Source: Bacteroidales bacterium
Lineage (GTDB): Bacteria > Bacteroidota > Bacteroidia > Bacteroidales > WCHB1-69
Length of the DNA stretch: 12,702 nt
Direction of reading: 5' to 3'
Assembly: GCA_017527945.1 (NCBI GenBank)
Contig: JAFXPL010000065.1
Coordinates: 1 to 12,702, forward strand
The notes below the pieces were generated by a model. The model was not told the DNA's origin. It did not search any database and saw only the letters and a program-made list of their open reading frames with translations. Position 1 is the first letter of the stretch. Each line of letters begins with the position of its first letter. A program made the position numbers and the translations under genes. Below are positions 6,259 to 12,702 of this stretch, piece by piece.

Positions 6259-7146
6259 CTACAAGTATATATACGAATAGAGCAAAACACTATCCTCGTT
6301 CATCGTTTCACGATTTACAAATGTCGAATAGACTTTCGTCGGCCATTTTTTGTAATAGTCGTAGGAATAGGTGAACGATTCCGTGTCTGAAAAAACGTCA
6401 TACTCATCCGTCACCGAAACCCCTACGGTGTTGTTTTTGCTACAAAAACAATACTGCGGTGCATCATTCAGCAGCTGATGGTCAAGATACAAGCCGAGAA
6501 AACGGTTCAAAGGGTTGAGTTTGTCATCATACACATAGGAAAACGTCAGCTTTTGGACGCTGTCGGGTCTGTCAATCTTCATTTTCACATACTTGACGTT
6601 GTCGCCATCCCATTGAAAATCCATATTTGCCGAGGAAAAATTGTAGGATTCGGACTTTTCACCATGAGAAACAACCCTGGAGTTCCACTCACAGCCGTTT
6701 CCAGGCAAAAACCAGGTCAGCAACGAACCGTTTCTTGCCTCTTTCGTCGTTTTTTTCACGACCATGTTTGAAAGCTTGCCTTTTTCATACGACAACGAAT
6801 AGGTCTCCATAAGCTGGTCCTTCTGATAGGTGTTAATCGTGGTCAACAATTTGCCATCATAGAGAAACTCCGTATATTCATCACCGGATTCAATCTTTGA
6901 AAGCATGTCATTCTCATAAAAATAACGCTGGGTACGGTTAACATCGCCATTCTTGCGGTAGAAATCGATACGGTGCAACTGTTCGCCATCCCAATACCAC
7001 TGCTCTTGCAAATAATGGCCGTCTGCCTCGCTATAAACCTTATTGATTTTCATTTTAGGGTTAAAAACGCCCAAATTATCCTTTTGGCAGGAAAAGAAGC
7101 CGAGCATCAACACGCACGACACAAACAAAATGCTTAATTTCTTCAT
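6259..7146 (-). CDS. putative surface lipoprotein, paralogue of 11755-12615
   Basis: A 295-residue lipoprotein of unknown function. The signal peptide MKKLSILFVSCVLMLGFFSC places the lipid-carrying Cys at 20. The next residues (Gln-Lys-Asp-Asn) resemble the Bacteroidota lipoprotein export signal that sends lipoproteins to the cell surface. The mature part is rich in Tyr, Asp and Lys, with repeated short strand-like segments such as YWDGEQLHRIDFY, FLYDGKLLTTINTY and FQWDGDNVKYVKMKI. This YDG/WDG pattern recalls YD-type beta repeats. It aligns by eye along its whole length with the lipoprotein at the right end of the window. I chose the ATG at 7146 because a TTG five codons upstream would only add residues ahead of the signal peptide. 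It is transcribed divergently from the C69 peptidase. Confidence 0.8.
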   Translation of the reverse strand: MKKLSILFVSCVLMLGFFSCQKDNLGVFNPKMKINKVYSEADGHYLQEQWYWDGEQLHRIDFYRKNGDVNRTQRYFYENDMLSKIESGDEYTEFLYDGKLLTTINTYQKDQLMETYSLSYEKGKLSNMVVKKTTKEARNGSLLTWFLPGNGCEWNSRVVSHGEKSESYNFSSANMDFQWDGDNVKYVKMKIDRPDSVQKLTFSYVYDDKLNPLNRFLGLYLDHQLLNDAPQYCFCSKNNTVGVSVTDEYDVFSDTESFTYSYDYYKKWPTKVYSTFVNRETMNEDSVLLYSYIYL

Positions 7147-7205
7147 TTTTAACAGGTTCAAGTTTCTTTAGGAATAACAACGACAATCATTCGATTATTC
7201 GGCCG

Positions 7206-7213
7206 CAAAAATA
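7206..7213 (-). promoter_or_regulatory. -7 box of lipoprotein promoter
   Basis: The minus strand reads TATTTTTG. Initiation near 7199 gives a leader of about 54 bases to the ATG at 7146. A TTTG (minus strand of 7237-7240) is present, but with a 23-base spacer. It faces the peptidase promoter box at 7246-7253. Confidence 0.6.
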
Positions 7214-7245
7214 CATTTAATATCCGTTCGTATTGCCAAAAAATG

Positions 7246-7253
7246 TACTTTTG
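7246..7253 (+). promoter_or_regulatory. -7 box of C69 peptidase promoter
   Basis: TACTTTTG is a perfect TAnnTTTG box. Initiation near 7259 gives a leader of about 35 bases to the ATG at 7294. It rules out the in-frame ATG at 7243, which would lie upstream of the transcript start. No good -33 TTTG is seen. Confidence 0.6.
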
Positions 7254-7293
7254 CCTCCCGTTAAATCGAAGTATCAAATCAAATAAAAATAGT

Positions 7294-9045
7294 ATGAGGA
7301 AAAATTTCGTATTCACATTGCTGTGCTGTCTGGCGGCCGTGAGCAGCGCCCTGGCATGCACAAATTTCATTGTCACAAAGGGAGCCAGCAAAGACGGTTC
7401 CTGCTTTCTGACGTATGCGGCTGACTCGCACCAACTGTACGGCGAGCTGTACTATCGTCCGGCGGCCAACTATCCGGCCGGCACCTGGTTAGACGTGATT
7501 GAGTGGGACACGGGCAAGAAGCTCGGCCGAATCCCGCAGGTGGCGCACACCTATTCCGTGGTGGGCAACATGAACGAGCACCAGTTAGCCATCGGGGAGA
7601 CCACCTACGGCGGCATTGAGGAACTGATGCATGGGCAAGGATTAATTGACTATGGTTCATTGATTTACATCACGCTACAAAGGGCTAAGAATGCCCGCGA
7701 GGCCATCAAGGTGATGTCGGAGTTGCTCGACGCATACGGCTACGCCAGCGAGGGAGAGTCGTTCTCCATCGTGGATCCCAACGAGGCTTGGGTGATGGAC
7801 CTCATCGGCAAGGGTGAGAAAGTGGTGGATGCCAAGGGCAAGGTAGCGAAAGAATGGAGCAACGGTGCCGTTTGGGTAGCCCGTCGCATTCCCGACGGCT
7901 ATGTATGCGGCCACGCCAACCAGTCGCGCATCACCACCTTCCCGTTGCGTGACGGCAAAACCTCCATCACCAACAAGGAGTTAGACAAGATTTTCCTGCC
8001 CGGCATCGAGACGGTCTATTCCGCCGATGTCATCTCCTTTGCCAGAATGAAGGGCCTTTATCCGGCAGACAAAAAAGCGGCTCCCGATGCACAATTCAGC
8101 TTCTGCGACACCTACAACCCCATCACATTCGACGGAGCCCGCTTCTGCGATGCCCGCGTGTGGGCCTTTTTCAATCATGTCAACCATGCAGAAGTAGCTC
8201 AATATGAAGATTATGCACGTGGCGACAATCTCAAACACCGTATGCCGCTGTGGATCAAACCCGCCAACAAAAACCAAATCGACGCACAGTTCATGATGCG
8301 GATGATGCGTGACCACTACGAAGGCACTTCCATGGACATGACCAAGGACCTCGGCGCAGGCCCCTACGCATGCCCGTACCGCTGGCGCCCGATGACCTGG
8401 TCGGTGGATGGCAAGAATTATATTCACGAACGCGCTACGGCCACCCAACAGACCGGCTTCGTGTTCCTTGCCCAATGCCGCAACTGGCTGCCCGACATGT
8501 TCGGCGGCATCTATTGGTTCGGCGTGGATGATGCCGGAAGCAACTGCTTCGTGCCGATGTTCTGCGGCATCACCGAAATCCCGAAGGAATACGCCGAAGG
8601 TAACGGCTCCATGGTCGAATACTCCCCCACCTCCGCATTCTGGACCTTCACCAAGGTCAGCAACTTTGTCTATACCCGCTACAGCGACATGATCAAGCAT
8701 GTCAACGAGAAACAAGCGCAATGGGAAGGCAAATTCGTGAGAGAAATCGACCAGATGTCCGCCAAAATGAAAGATCTGTGCACACAAGACCCCGAGAACG
8801 CACGCAAACAACTCAATGCCTACTCCAAACGCGCGGCAACAGAAGTCTGTCAGGATTGGAACCGCTTGTTCGAGTATCTGCTGGTGAAATACCACGATGG
8901 CAACGTGAAGAAAGAGAAGAACGGCAAGTTCGAGACCAACGGCAACGAGAAACCTCAAGTGGTCTTTCCCGAACAGCCCAAATGGCCCGACAACTGGTAC
9001 CGTATGATTGTCCGCGACTGTGGCACGAACATCCAGGCGAAGTAG
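7294..9045 (+). CDS. secreted C69-family dipeptidase
   Basis: A 583-residue peptidase of family C69 (dipeptidase A group), which cleaves dipeptides using an N-terminal cysteine exposed by processing. The signal peptide covers residues 1-21 (MRKNFVFTLL start, ending SSALA). Cys22 of CTNFIVTKGASKDGS is the expected nucleophile, followed by the family-typical TYAADSH. Later conserved stretches include TTYGG, FSIVDPNEAWVMDLIGKG and GGIYWFGVDDAGSNC. Length is normal for the longer Bacteroidota members. The signal peptide end could also be read as a poor lipobox (Ala-Leu-Ala-Cys), but lipidation would block the nucleophile. It is monocistronic, with its own promoter and a strong bidirectional terminator. 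By inference it acts in the periplasm or outside the cell in peptide nutrition. Confidence 0.9.
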   Translation: MRKNFVFTLLCCLAAVSSALACTNFIVTKGASKDGSCFLTYAADSHQLYGELYYRPAANYPAGTWLDVIEWDTGKKLGRIPQVAHTYSVVGNMNEHQLAIGETTYGGIEELMHGQGLIDYGSLIYITLQRAKNAREAIKVMSELLDAYGYASEGESFSIVDPNEAWVMDLIGKGEKVVDAKGKVAKEWSNGAVWVARRIPDGYVCGHANQSRITTFPLRDGKTSITNKELDKIFLPGIETVYSADVISFARMKGLYPADKKAAPDAQFSFCDTYNPITFDGARFCDARVWAFFNHVNHAEVAQYEDYARGDNLKHRMPLWIKPANKNQIDAQFMMRMMRDHYEGTSMDMTKDLGAGPYACPYRWRPMTWSVDGKNYIHERATATQQTGFVFLAQCRNWLPDMFGGIYWFGVDDAGSNCFVPMFCGITEIPKEYAEGNGSMVEYSPTSAFWTFTKVSNFVYTRYSDMIKHVNEKQAQWEGKFVREIDQMSAKMKDLCTQDPENARKQLNAYSKRAATEVCQDWNRLFEYLLVKYHDGNVKKEKNGKFETNGNEKPQVVFPEQPKWPDNWYRMIVRDCGTNIQAK

Positions 9046-9062
9046 TTTTGTGCTTTTCACAT

Positions 9063-9097
9063 AAAAAAAGCGTGTCGGAAACGGCACGCTTTTTTTG
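9063..9097. terminator. bidirectional intrinsic terminator
   Basis: A 9-bp stem (AGCGTGTCG at 9069-9077 with CGGCACGCT at 9082-9090, one G-T pair) is capped by a GAAA tetraloop. It is flanked by A7 on the left and T7 on the right. Both strands therefore give a hairpin followed by T. It serves both the C69 peptidase and the convergent murF-alr gene. Confidence 0.92.
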
Positions 9098-9125
9098 TTC
9101 AAAGTTTCAGGTTCCAAAACTCCCT

Positions 9126-9157
9126 TAACCTCGTAACCCTCTAACCATATAACCCCC
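9126..9157. repeat. 8-bp tandem repeat TAACCnnn, four units
   Basis: There are four exact-period 8-bp units: TAACCTCG, TAACCCTC, TAACCATA, TAACCCCC. On the minus strand it reads as nnnGGTTA units starting 2 bases after the TGA stop (9160-9162) of murF-alr, ahead of the shared terminator. Confidence 0.85.
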
Positions 9158-9159
9158 TC

Positions 9160-11616
9160 TCACTCCTGCACATACACCCTCGGCACACGCTGCGAGATGC
9201 GGGTCATCAGTTCGTAGCTGATCAGACCGGCGGCCTCGGCCATCTCCGAAACGGTGTTGCCCTCACCATAGACAATGACCTCATCGCCCTCGTGCACGCG
9301 CAGCCCGGTGATGTCAAGCATGCACATATCCATGCAGATTTTGCCGATGACCGGCACCTTCTGCCCCTGCACGAGCACAGTGCCTCTCCCGTTGCAGAGC
9401 TCGCGGGGATAACCGTCGGCATAACCGATGGGGATGATGGCCACTTGCGTGTCGCGCCGCAGCCGCCAGGAACGGTTGTAACCGATAGTCTCACCGGCCG
9501 GGATGTTCTTGATTTGTGTAATCACTGTCTTGAGTGTCACCACATTATGCAGTTTCGCGATAACCTCCGGAATTTCGGAACAGCCATAGAGTTGGATGCC
9601 GAGACGCACCATGTCGAACTGCGCCTCCGGGAAACGGGTGATGCCGGCACTGTTGAGGATGTGCCGCAGAATCTTGTAGTCGAAGGCGGCACACAGCTGG
9701 TCGGTCATGCGACCAAACAGGGCAATCTGGCGACGTGTGAACGCATCCTCGGCGGGATCTTCGGCGGCGGCAAGGTGCGAGAACACCGATGCAATGCGCA
9801 GCTTCGGGTTGCGCTTCACCGTGTCTATCAGTCGCGGAATGTCCTCCAAGTCGAACCCCAAGCGGTGCATTCCAGTATCCATCTTGACGTGGATGTTAAA
9901 CTGCGGGATTTCCGGATGGCGCGCCAAGACCTCCTCCAACTGCTGCAGATAGTAGAAATTGAAGATTTCCGGCTCCAAACGGTGGTTCACCATCACCTCG
10001 AAGCTGTGCGCTTCCGCCCCGAGCACGATAATCGGTGTGTCGATACGGCGTTTGCGAAGCCGCACGCCTTCATCGGTATAGGCAACTGCAAGGTAATCAA
10101 TATTTTGACTCACCAACGTATTGACTAACTCCACATCGCCCAGCCCATACGAAGAGGCTTTCACCATGGCCACCATCTTCGTGTCTGGGCGCAAACGATT
10201 GCGATGGAAATTGAGATTGTAGGCTAACGCGGGCAGATTCACCTGCATGATGGTCAGATGCGTCTTGTGCTGCAACGCTTTCACCACCTGTTCGAAATGG
10301 AAGTTGCGGGCACCCTTCACCAAGATGATCTCGTAGGAGATAGGCAAGTCGGGAAGACAGGACAGCAGGTCGGCAGTGTCGCGGAAAAAGAGCTGCTCGC
10401 CTATATCGAAAACTCCTTTGTGGCCTTCAAAGCTGCTACCGACCGCAACCAAACGCGAGATGCCATGCCGCTTCAGTTGTGCGTTCAACCGGCGGAAATC
10501 CTCCTCCGTCATCTTGCCAACCTGCTCGAAATCCGATAGAATGAGCGTCTTTTTCCCCATTTGGGTCTGCGTGTCCAAAAAGTTCAACGCCGCCGACAAC
10601 GAATTGGTGTCTAAGCTATATGTGTCATTGACAAGCACCGAATGGTTCCGTCCTTCCATGATTTCCAACCTCATGCTGATGTGCGTGAGCCGTCCAAGCC
10701 TGCTGTTGATTTCCTCCGGCGTGAATCCGACATGCAACAGTGTGACCATCACGTGGGTGACATTCTCCAATGAGGCACTGTCGATGAAAGGCACGGTGTA
10801 GTCGAAGCCGCCGAGGGTGATGACGGTGCCGCCAGTCTCCGCCGGGCGCATGGCAACGGGATAGGTGCTGCCGGCGCTTCCCCAGGAAATCCTGTGCAGG
10901 TGCGCATACTCCGGCAACTGCAGCACCATGTTGACCTCCTCGTTGTCATCATGATAAATCAACACCTCCACATGCTGGAAAAGCTTGAGTTTCTCGATGA
11001 TTTTGCGGATATTAGACTGGAAGAACTGTCCGTGCGCCGCCCCGATGTTCGTGAGAATCCCGATGGTGGGGTCAATGATGTCGGCCAAGACACGCATCTC
11101 GTTGGGACGGGAGATGCCCGCCTCGAAGACGGCGATGTCGTGCCGGTCAGACATTTTCCAGACGGAGAGCGGCACGCCGAGACGCGAATTGTAGCTGTCG
11201 GGACTCTTCACCACCTTGTATTTGTCGTCGAGGATGGAGGAGAGCCACTCCTTGACGATGGTCTTGCCGTTGCTGCCGGTGATGCCGATGACCGGATAGT
11301 GAAACCGCTGCCGGTGCTTCATGGCCAAAAGTTGGAGTGCTTCCACAGAGTCTCCCACAAACAGAAAGTTCGCCGCCGTACACTCCGAGTAGCTTTCCAT
11401 TACCTTGGTAATCACAAAATTGCGGACACCGAGCTGATACAGTTCGGGGACATAGAGATGTCCGTCGTTCTTCTCCGTCTCGATGGCGAAGAAAAGCGTG
11501 TGTTCCGCATCCGTCACCTTGCGGCTGTCAATAGCCAGTTCCGTAATCTGGCATTCAGGCGTTCCGAGGATGGTCTCCTCCGGATTGATAAACGCTATAA
11601 TCTCAGCAAGTTGCAT
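9160..11616 (-). CDS. bifunctional MurF ligase / alanine racemase
   Basis: An 818-residue fusion. The N-terminal half (about 1-453) is UDP-N-acetylmuramoyl-tripeptide:D-alanyl-D-alanine ligase (MurF), which adds D-Ala-D-Ala to the peptidoglycan precursor in the cytoplasm. The ATP loop GITGSNGKT ends at residue 119, with downstream blocks FEAGISRPNEM and ILTNIGAAHGQ. The C-terminal half (about 455-818) is a PLP-dependent alanine racemase. The PLP lysine is Lys486 in MVKASSYGLG, the catalytic tyrosine is probably Tyr713 in IGYNRSW, and the conserved GKICMDM block is present. The racemase makes the D-alanine that feeds the pathway. This fusion is a known Bacteroidota arrangement. The ATG at 11616 fits the promoter at 11643-11674. 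A TTG five codons upstream is less likely. Confidence 0.95.
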   Translation of the reverse strand: MQLAEIIAFINPEETILGTPECQITELAIDSRKVTDAEHTLFFAIETEKNDGHLYVPELYQLGVRNFVITKVMESYSECTAANFLFVGDSVEALQLLAMKHRQRFHYPVIGITGSNGKTIVKEWLSSILDDKYKVVKSPDSYNSRLGVPLSVWKMSDRHDIAVFEAGISRPNEMRVLADIIDPTIGILTNIGAAHGQFFQSNIRKIIEKLKLFQHVEVLIYHDDNEEVNMVLQLPEYAHLHRISWGSAGSTYPVAMRPAETGGTVITLGGFDYTVPFIDSASLENVTHVMVTLLHVGFTPEEINSRLGRLTHISMRLEIMEGRNHSVLVNDTYSLDTNSLSAALNFLDTQTQMGKKTLILSDFEQVGKMTEEDFRRLNAQLKRHGISRLVAVGSSFEGHKGVFDIGEQLFFRDTADLLSCLPDLPISYEIILVKGARNFHFEQVVKALQHKTHLTIMQVNLPALAYNLNFHRNRLRPDTKMVAMVKASSYGLGDVELVNTLVSQNIDYLAVAYTDEGVRLRKRRIDTPIIVLGAEAHSFEVMVNHRLEPEIFNFYYLQQLEEVLARHPEIPQFNIHVKMDTGMHRLGFDLEDIPRLIDTVKRNPKLRIASVFSHLAAAEDPAEDAFTRRQIALFGRMTDQLCAAFDYKILRHILNSAGITRFPEAQFDMVRLGIQLYGCSEIPEVIAKLHNVVTLKTVITQIKNIPAGETIGYNRSWRLRRDTQVAIIPIGYADGYPRELCNGRGTVLVQGQKVPVIGKICMDMCMLDITGLRVHEGDEVIVYGEGNTVSEMAEAAGLISYELMTRISQRVPRVYVQE

Positions 11617-11642
11617 CTGTCTTAAAACCAATAATTTGGTGG

Positions 11643-11674
11643 CAAAAATAAAAAATTATCCCAAACAGGGCAAA
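11643..11674 (-). promoter_or_regulatory. promoter of murF-alr
   Basis: On the minus strand TTTG (11671-11674), a 20-base spacer and TATTTTTG (11643-11650) give one of the two best promoter matches in the window. Initiation near 11637 leaves a leader of about 20 bases to the ATG at 11616. Confidence 0.7.
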
Positions 11675-11705
11675 CCCATTCAGGATAAAAACATATTATA
11701 ATCGA

Positions 11706-11733
11706 ACAGCGACGCACCGCAGTACGTCGCTGT
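11706..11733 (-). terminator. stem-loop after the right-hand lipoprotein, possible terminator
   Basis: A perfect 9-bp GC-rich inverted repeat (11706-11714 with 11725-11733) has a 10-base loop and sits 22 bases after the lipoprotein stop. On the minus strand it is followed by TTCGATTATAAT rather than a clean T run, so it may be a weak terminator or an mRNA-stabilising 3' hairpin. The strong murF-alr promoter lies just beyond. Confidence 0.5.
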
Positions 11734-11754
11734 AGGCTTCTAATGCGAAAACTA

Positions 11755-12615
11755 TCAATATTCGTAAATGGTGGTTTCCATATCCTCATTTCCCTCGTTA
11801 TCAGTCGTAAGCGAGGTCACTGAAGTGGGATACTTGCCATCATATTCGTACGTATATTCCACATTCATGTCCTGCACCGCGCCTATCCGCGTCGTCATCG
11901 TGAGAACATTGTTCTTGTTAAGGAAGAAATTGTTGACGACTTCGCTGCCCATTTGGGACACCATGCCGTAGAACGGGTTGTTCTTTTTGTCGTAAGTGAG
12001 ATCCACCGTCTCCGAGACGGGCATGAAGCCGGTTATCGTGATATCCATGGACTTTACATTGTTTCCATCCCAGGTCAACTGCATCGTAATTTTCTCATTC
12101 TTGGCGTCGTTGGGACACTTTTTGACAAACTGGTTCACCGCCGGAACGACTTCAGGCAACAGGTAGCGAAGGAGGCCACCCGTCTTGTATTTATCCCACA
12201 TATATGTCATTTCAATCTCGATTTTGGAGATTTTATTCCCCTTGTATTCAAAATCATATTTGGCCAACAGATCCCCGTTGTTCAATCCCTTGGCATAAAC
12301 CTTGATTTCATCCAGTTTGTTGTCATCGTACGTGATGTCCGAGTGCGAATTGCTGTTGTCAATCGCAATCAAACGGTTCTTGGTGTCGTAGGAGAACTGG
12401 TCGGTGAAAGTCAGCGCCTCGTAATAGCGGTCAATGGAGGTGAGCGTGTTCCCGTCCCAGTGCCAGGCTTCGGCGAGCACTTTCTCCCCGTCGTCGTTCA
12501 CGGTGTAGATTTTCTGGATTTTCTTGGCGGGTTCATAGACCCCGTCGTTTTTGTTACAAGCTGAAAACATGGCTGCCACAGCCACGCACAGACAAATGAC
12601 GATACTCTTTTTCAT
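11755..12615 (-). CDS. putative surface lipoprotein, paralogue of 6259-7146
   Basis: A 286-residue lipoprotein of unknown function. The signal peptide MKKSIVICLCVAVAAMFSAC ends in the lipobox Phe-Ser-Ala-Cys with Cys20, followed by Asn-Lys-Asn-Asp. As in its paralogue there are repeated short segments with YDD, WDG and YDG turns, including WHWDGNTLTSIDRYY, ITYDDNKLDEIKVY, LTWDGNNVKSMDI and YTYEYDGKYPTSV. These segments match the paralogue in order and spacing, for example the shared GV-P-KI-K-Y start, the L-LLP segment in the middle and the WDG-NVK segment later. The function is unknown. A surface beta-rich binding role is only a guess. The ATG at 12615 gives a normal signal peptide. The gene is divergent from an unseen gene to the right. 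Confidence 0.8.
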   Translation of the reverse strand: MKKSIVICLCVAVAAMFSACNKNDGVYEPAKKIQKIYTVNDDGEKVLAEAWHWDGNTLTSIDRYYEALTFTDQFSYDTKNRLIAIDNSNSHSDITYDDNKLDEIKVYAKGLNNGDLLAKYDFEYKGNKISKIEIEMTYMWDKYKTGGLLRYLLPEVVPAVNQFVKKCPNDAKNEKITMQLTWDGNNVKSMDITITGFMPVSETVDLTYDKKNNPFYGMVSQMGSEVVNNFFLNKNNVLTMTTRIGAVQDMNVEYTYEYDGKYPTSVTSLTTDNEGNEDMETTIYEY

Positions 12616-12640
12616 AATAATGGGATTTAAAATGATGCGG

Positions 12641-12648
12641 CAAAAATA
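12641..12648 (-). promoter_or_regulatory. -7 box of right-hand lipoprotein promoter
   Basis: The minus strand reads TATTTTTG, with initiation expected near 12634 and a leader of about 20 bases to the ATG at 12615. No TTG is seen at the expected -33 position. It faces the rightward box at 12681-12688. Confidence 0.6.
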
Positions 12649-12657
12649 CAACTTATA

Positions 12658-12688
12658 TTGTTTCGCATAGATTAAAATCGTACTTTTG
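12658..12688 (+). promoter_or_regulatory. promoter for a gene off the right edge
   Basis: TTG (12658-12660), a 20-base spacer and TACTTTTG (12681-12688) match the Bacteroidota promoter consensus. The transcript would start near 12694, and the gene lies outside the window. Confidence 0.55.
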
Positions 12689-12702
12689 CATTTTGAAAAA
12701 AA

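Noticed and set aside
9292..10128. 278-codon plus-strand open frame opposite the alanine racemase domain
   Set aside because: It lies wholly antisense to a well-supported enzyme and is rich in His, Asp and Val in the manner of a shadow frame.
10894..11625. 243-codon plus-strand open frame opposite the MurF domain
   Set aside because: Antisense shadow of conserved MurF sequence, with no independent start signals.

Overview
The window looks like chromosomal DNA of a member of the Bacteroidales (phylum Bacteroidota). Supporting signs are the promoter boxes of TAnnTTTG type in front of most transcription units, the near absence of strong Shine-Dalgarno sequences, a bL34 protein of Bacteroides type, a fused MurF-alanine racemase, and lipoproteins with a Cys-Gln-Lys-Asp style N-terminus. 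Species was not determined.

Layout. Positions 1-499 carry no supported gene. They hold a leftward promoter, a C-rich tract and AT-rich spacer. A leftward tRNA-Leu(UAG) with its own terminator lies at 538-618. Divergent from it is an orphan DppC/OppC-type permease (689-1786), then the small ribosomal gene rpmH (2038-2196) with promoter and terminator. Next is a rightward cluster of three genes: a SurA-like periplasmic prolyl isomerase (2296-3645), a MoxR-type AAA+ ATPase (3704-4690) and a sensor histidine kinase (4694-6199). It is plausibly one envelope-related operon. A leftward lipoprotein (6259-7146) converges on it and is divergent from a secreted C69 peptidase (7294-9045). A bidirectional terminator separates the peptidase from the convergent murF-alr fusion (9160-11616). 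A second lipoprotein, paralogous to the first, follows at 11755-12615. A rightward promoter at the far right edge serves a gene outside the window.

Function. Most genes concern the cell envelope: outer-membrane protein folding, an envelope-sensing kinase, peptidoglycan precursor synthesis with D-alanine supply, dipeptide hydrolysis, peptide-type transport and surface lipoproteins. No mobile element, CRISPR array, phage gene or recognised defence system was seen.

The most unusual structure is non-coding. All three divergent intergenic regions have facing promoter -7 octamers (CAAAnnTA and TAnnTTTG) exactly 40 bp apart, with 32 bp between them. Non-divergent promoters in the window do not show this. 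In addition, three different short-period tandem repeats (units of 7, 6/7 and 8 bp) begin within a few bases of stop codons. Both are offered as patterns to test, not as established systems.
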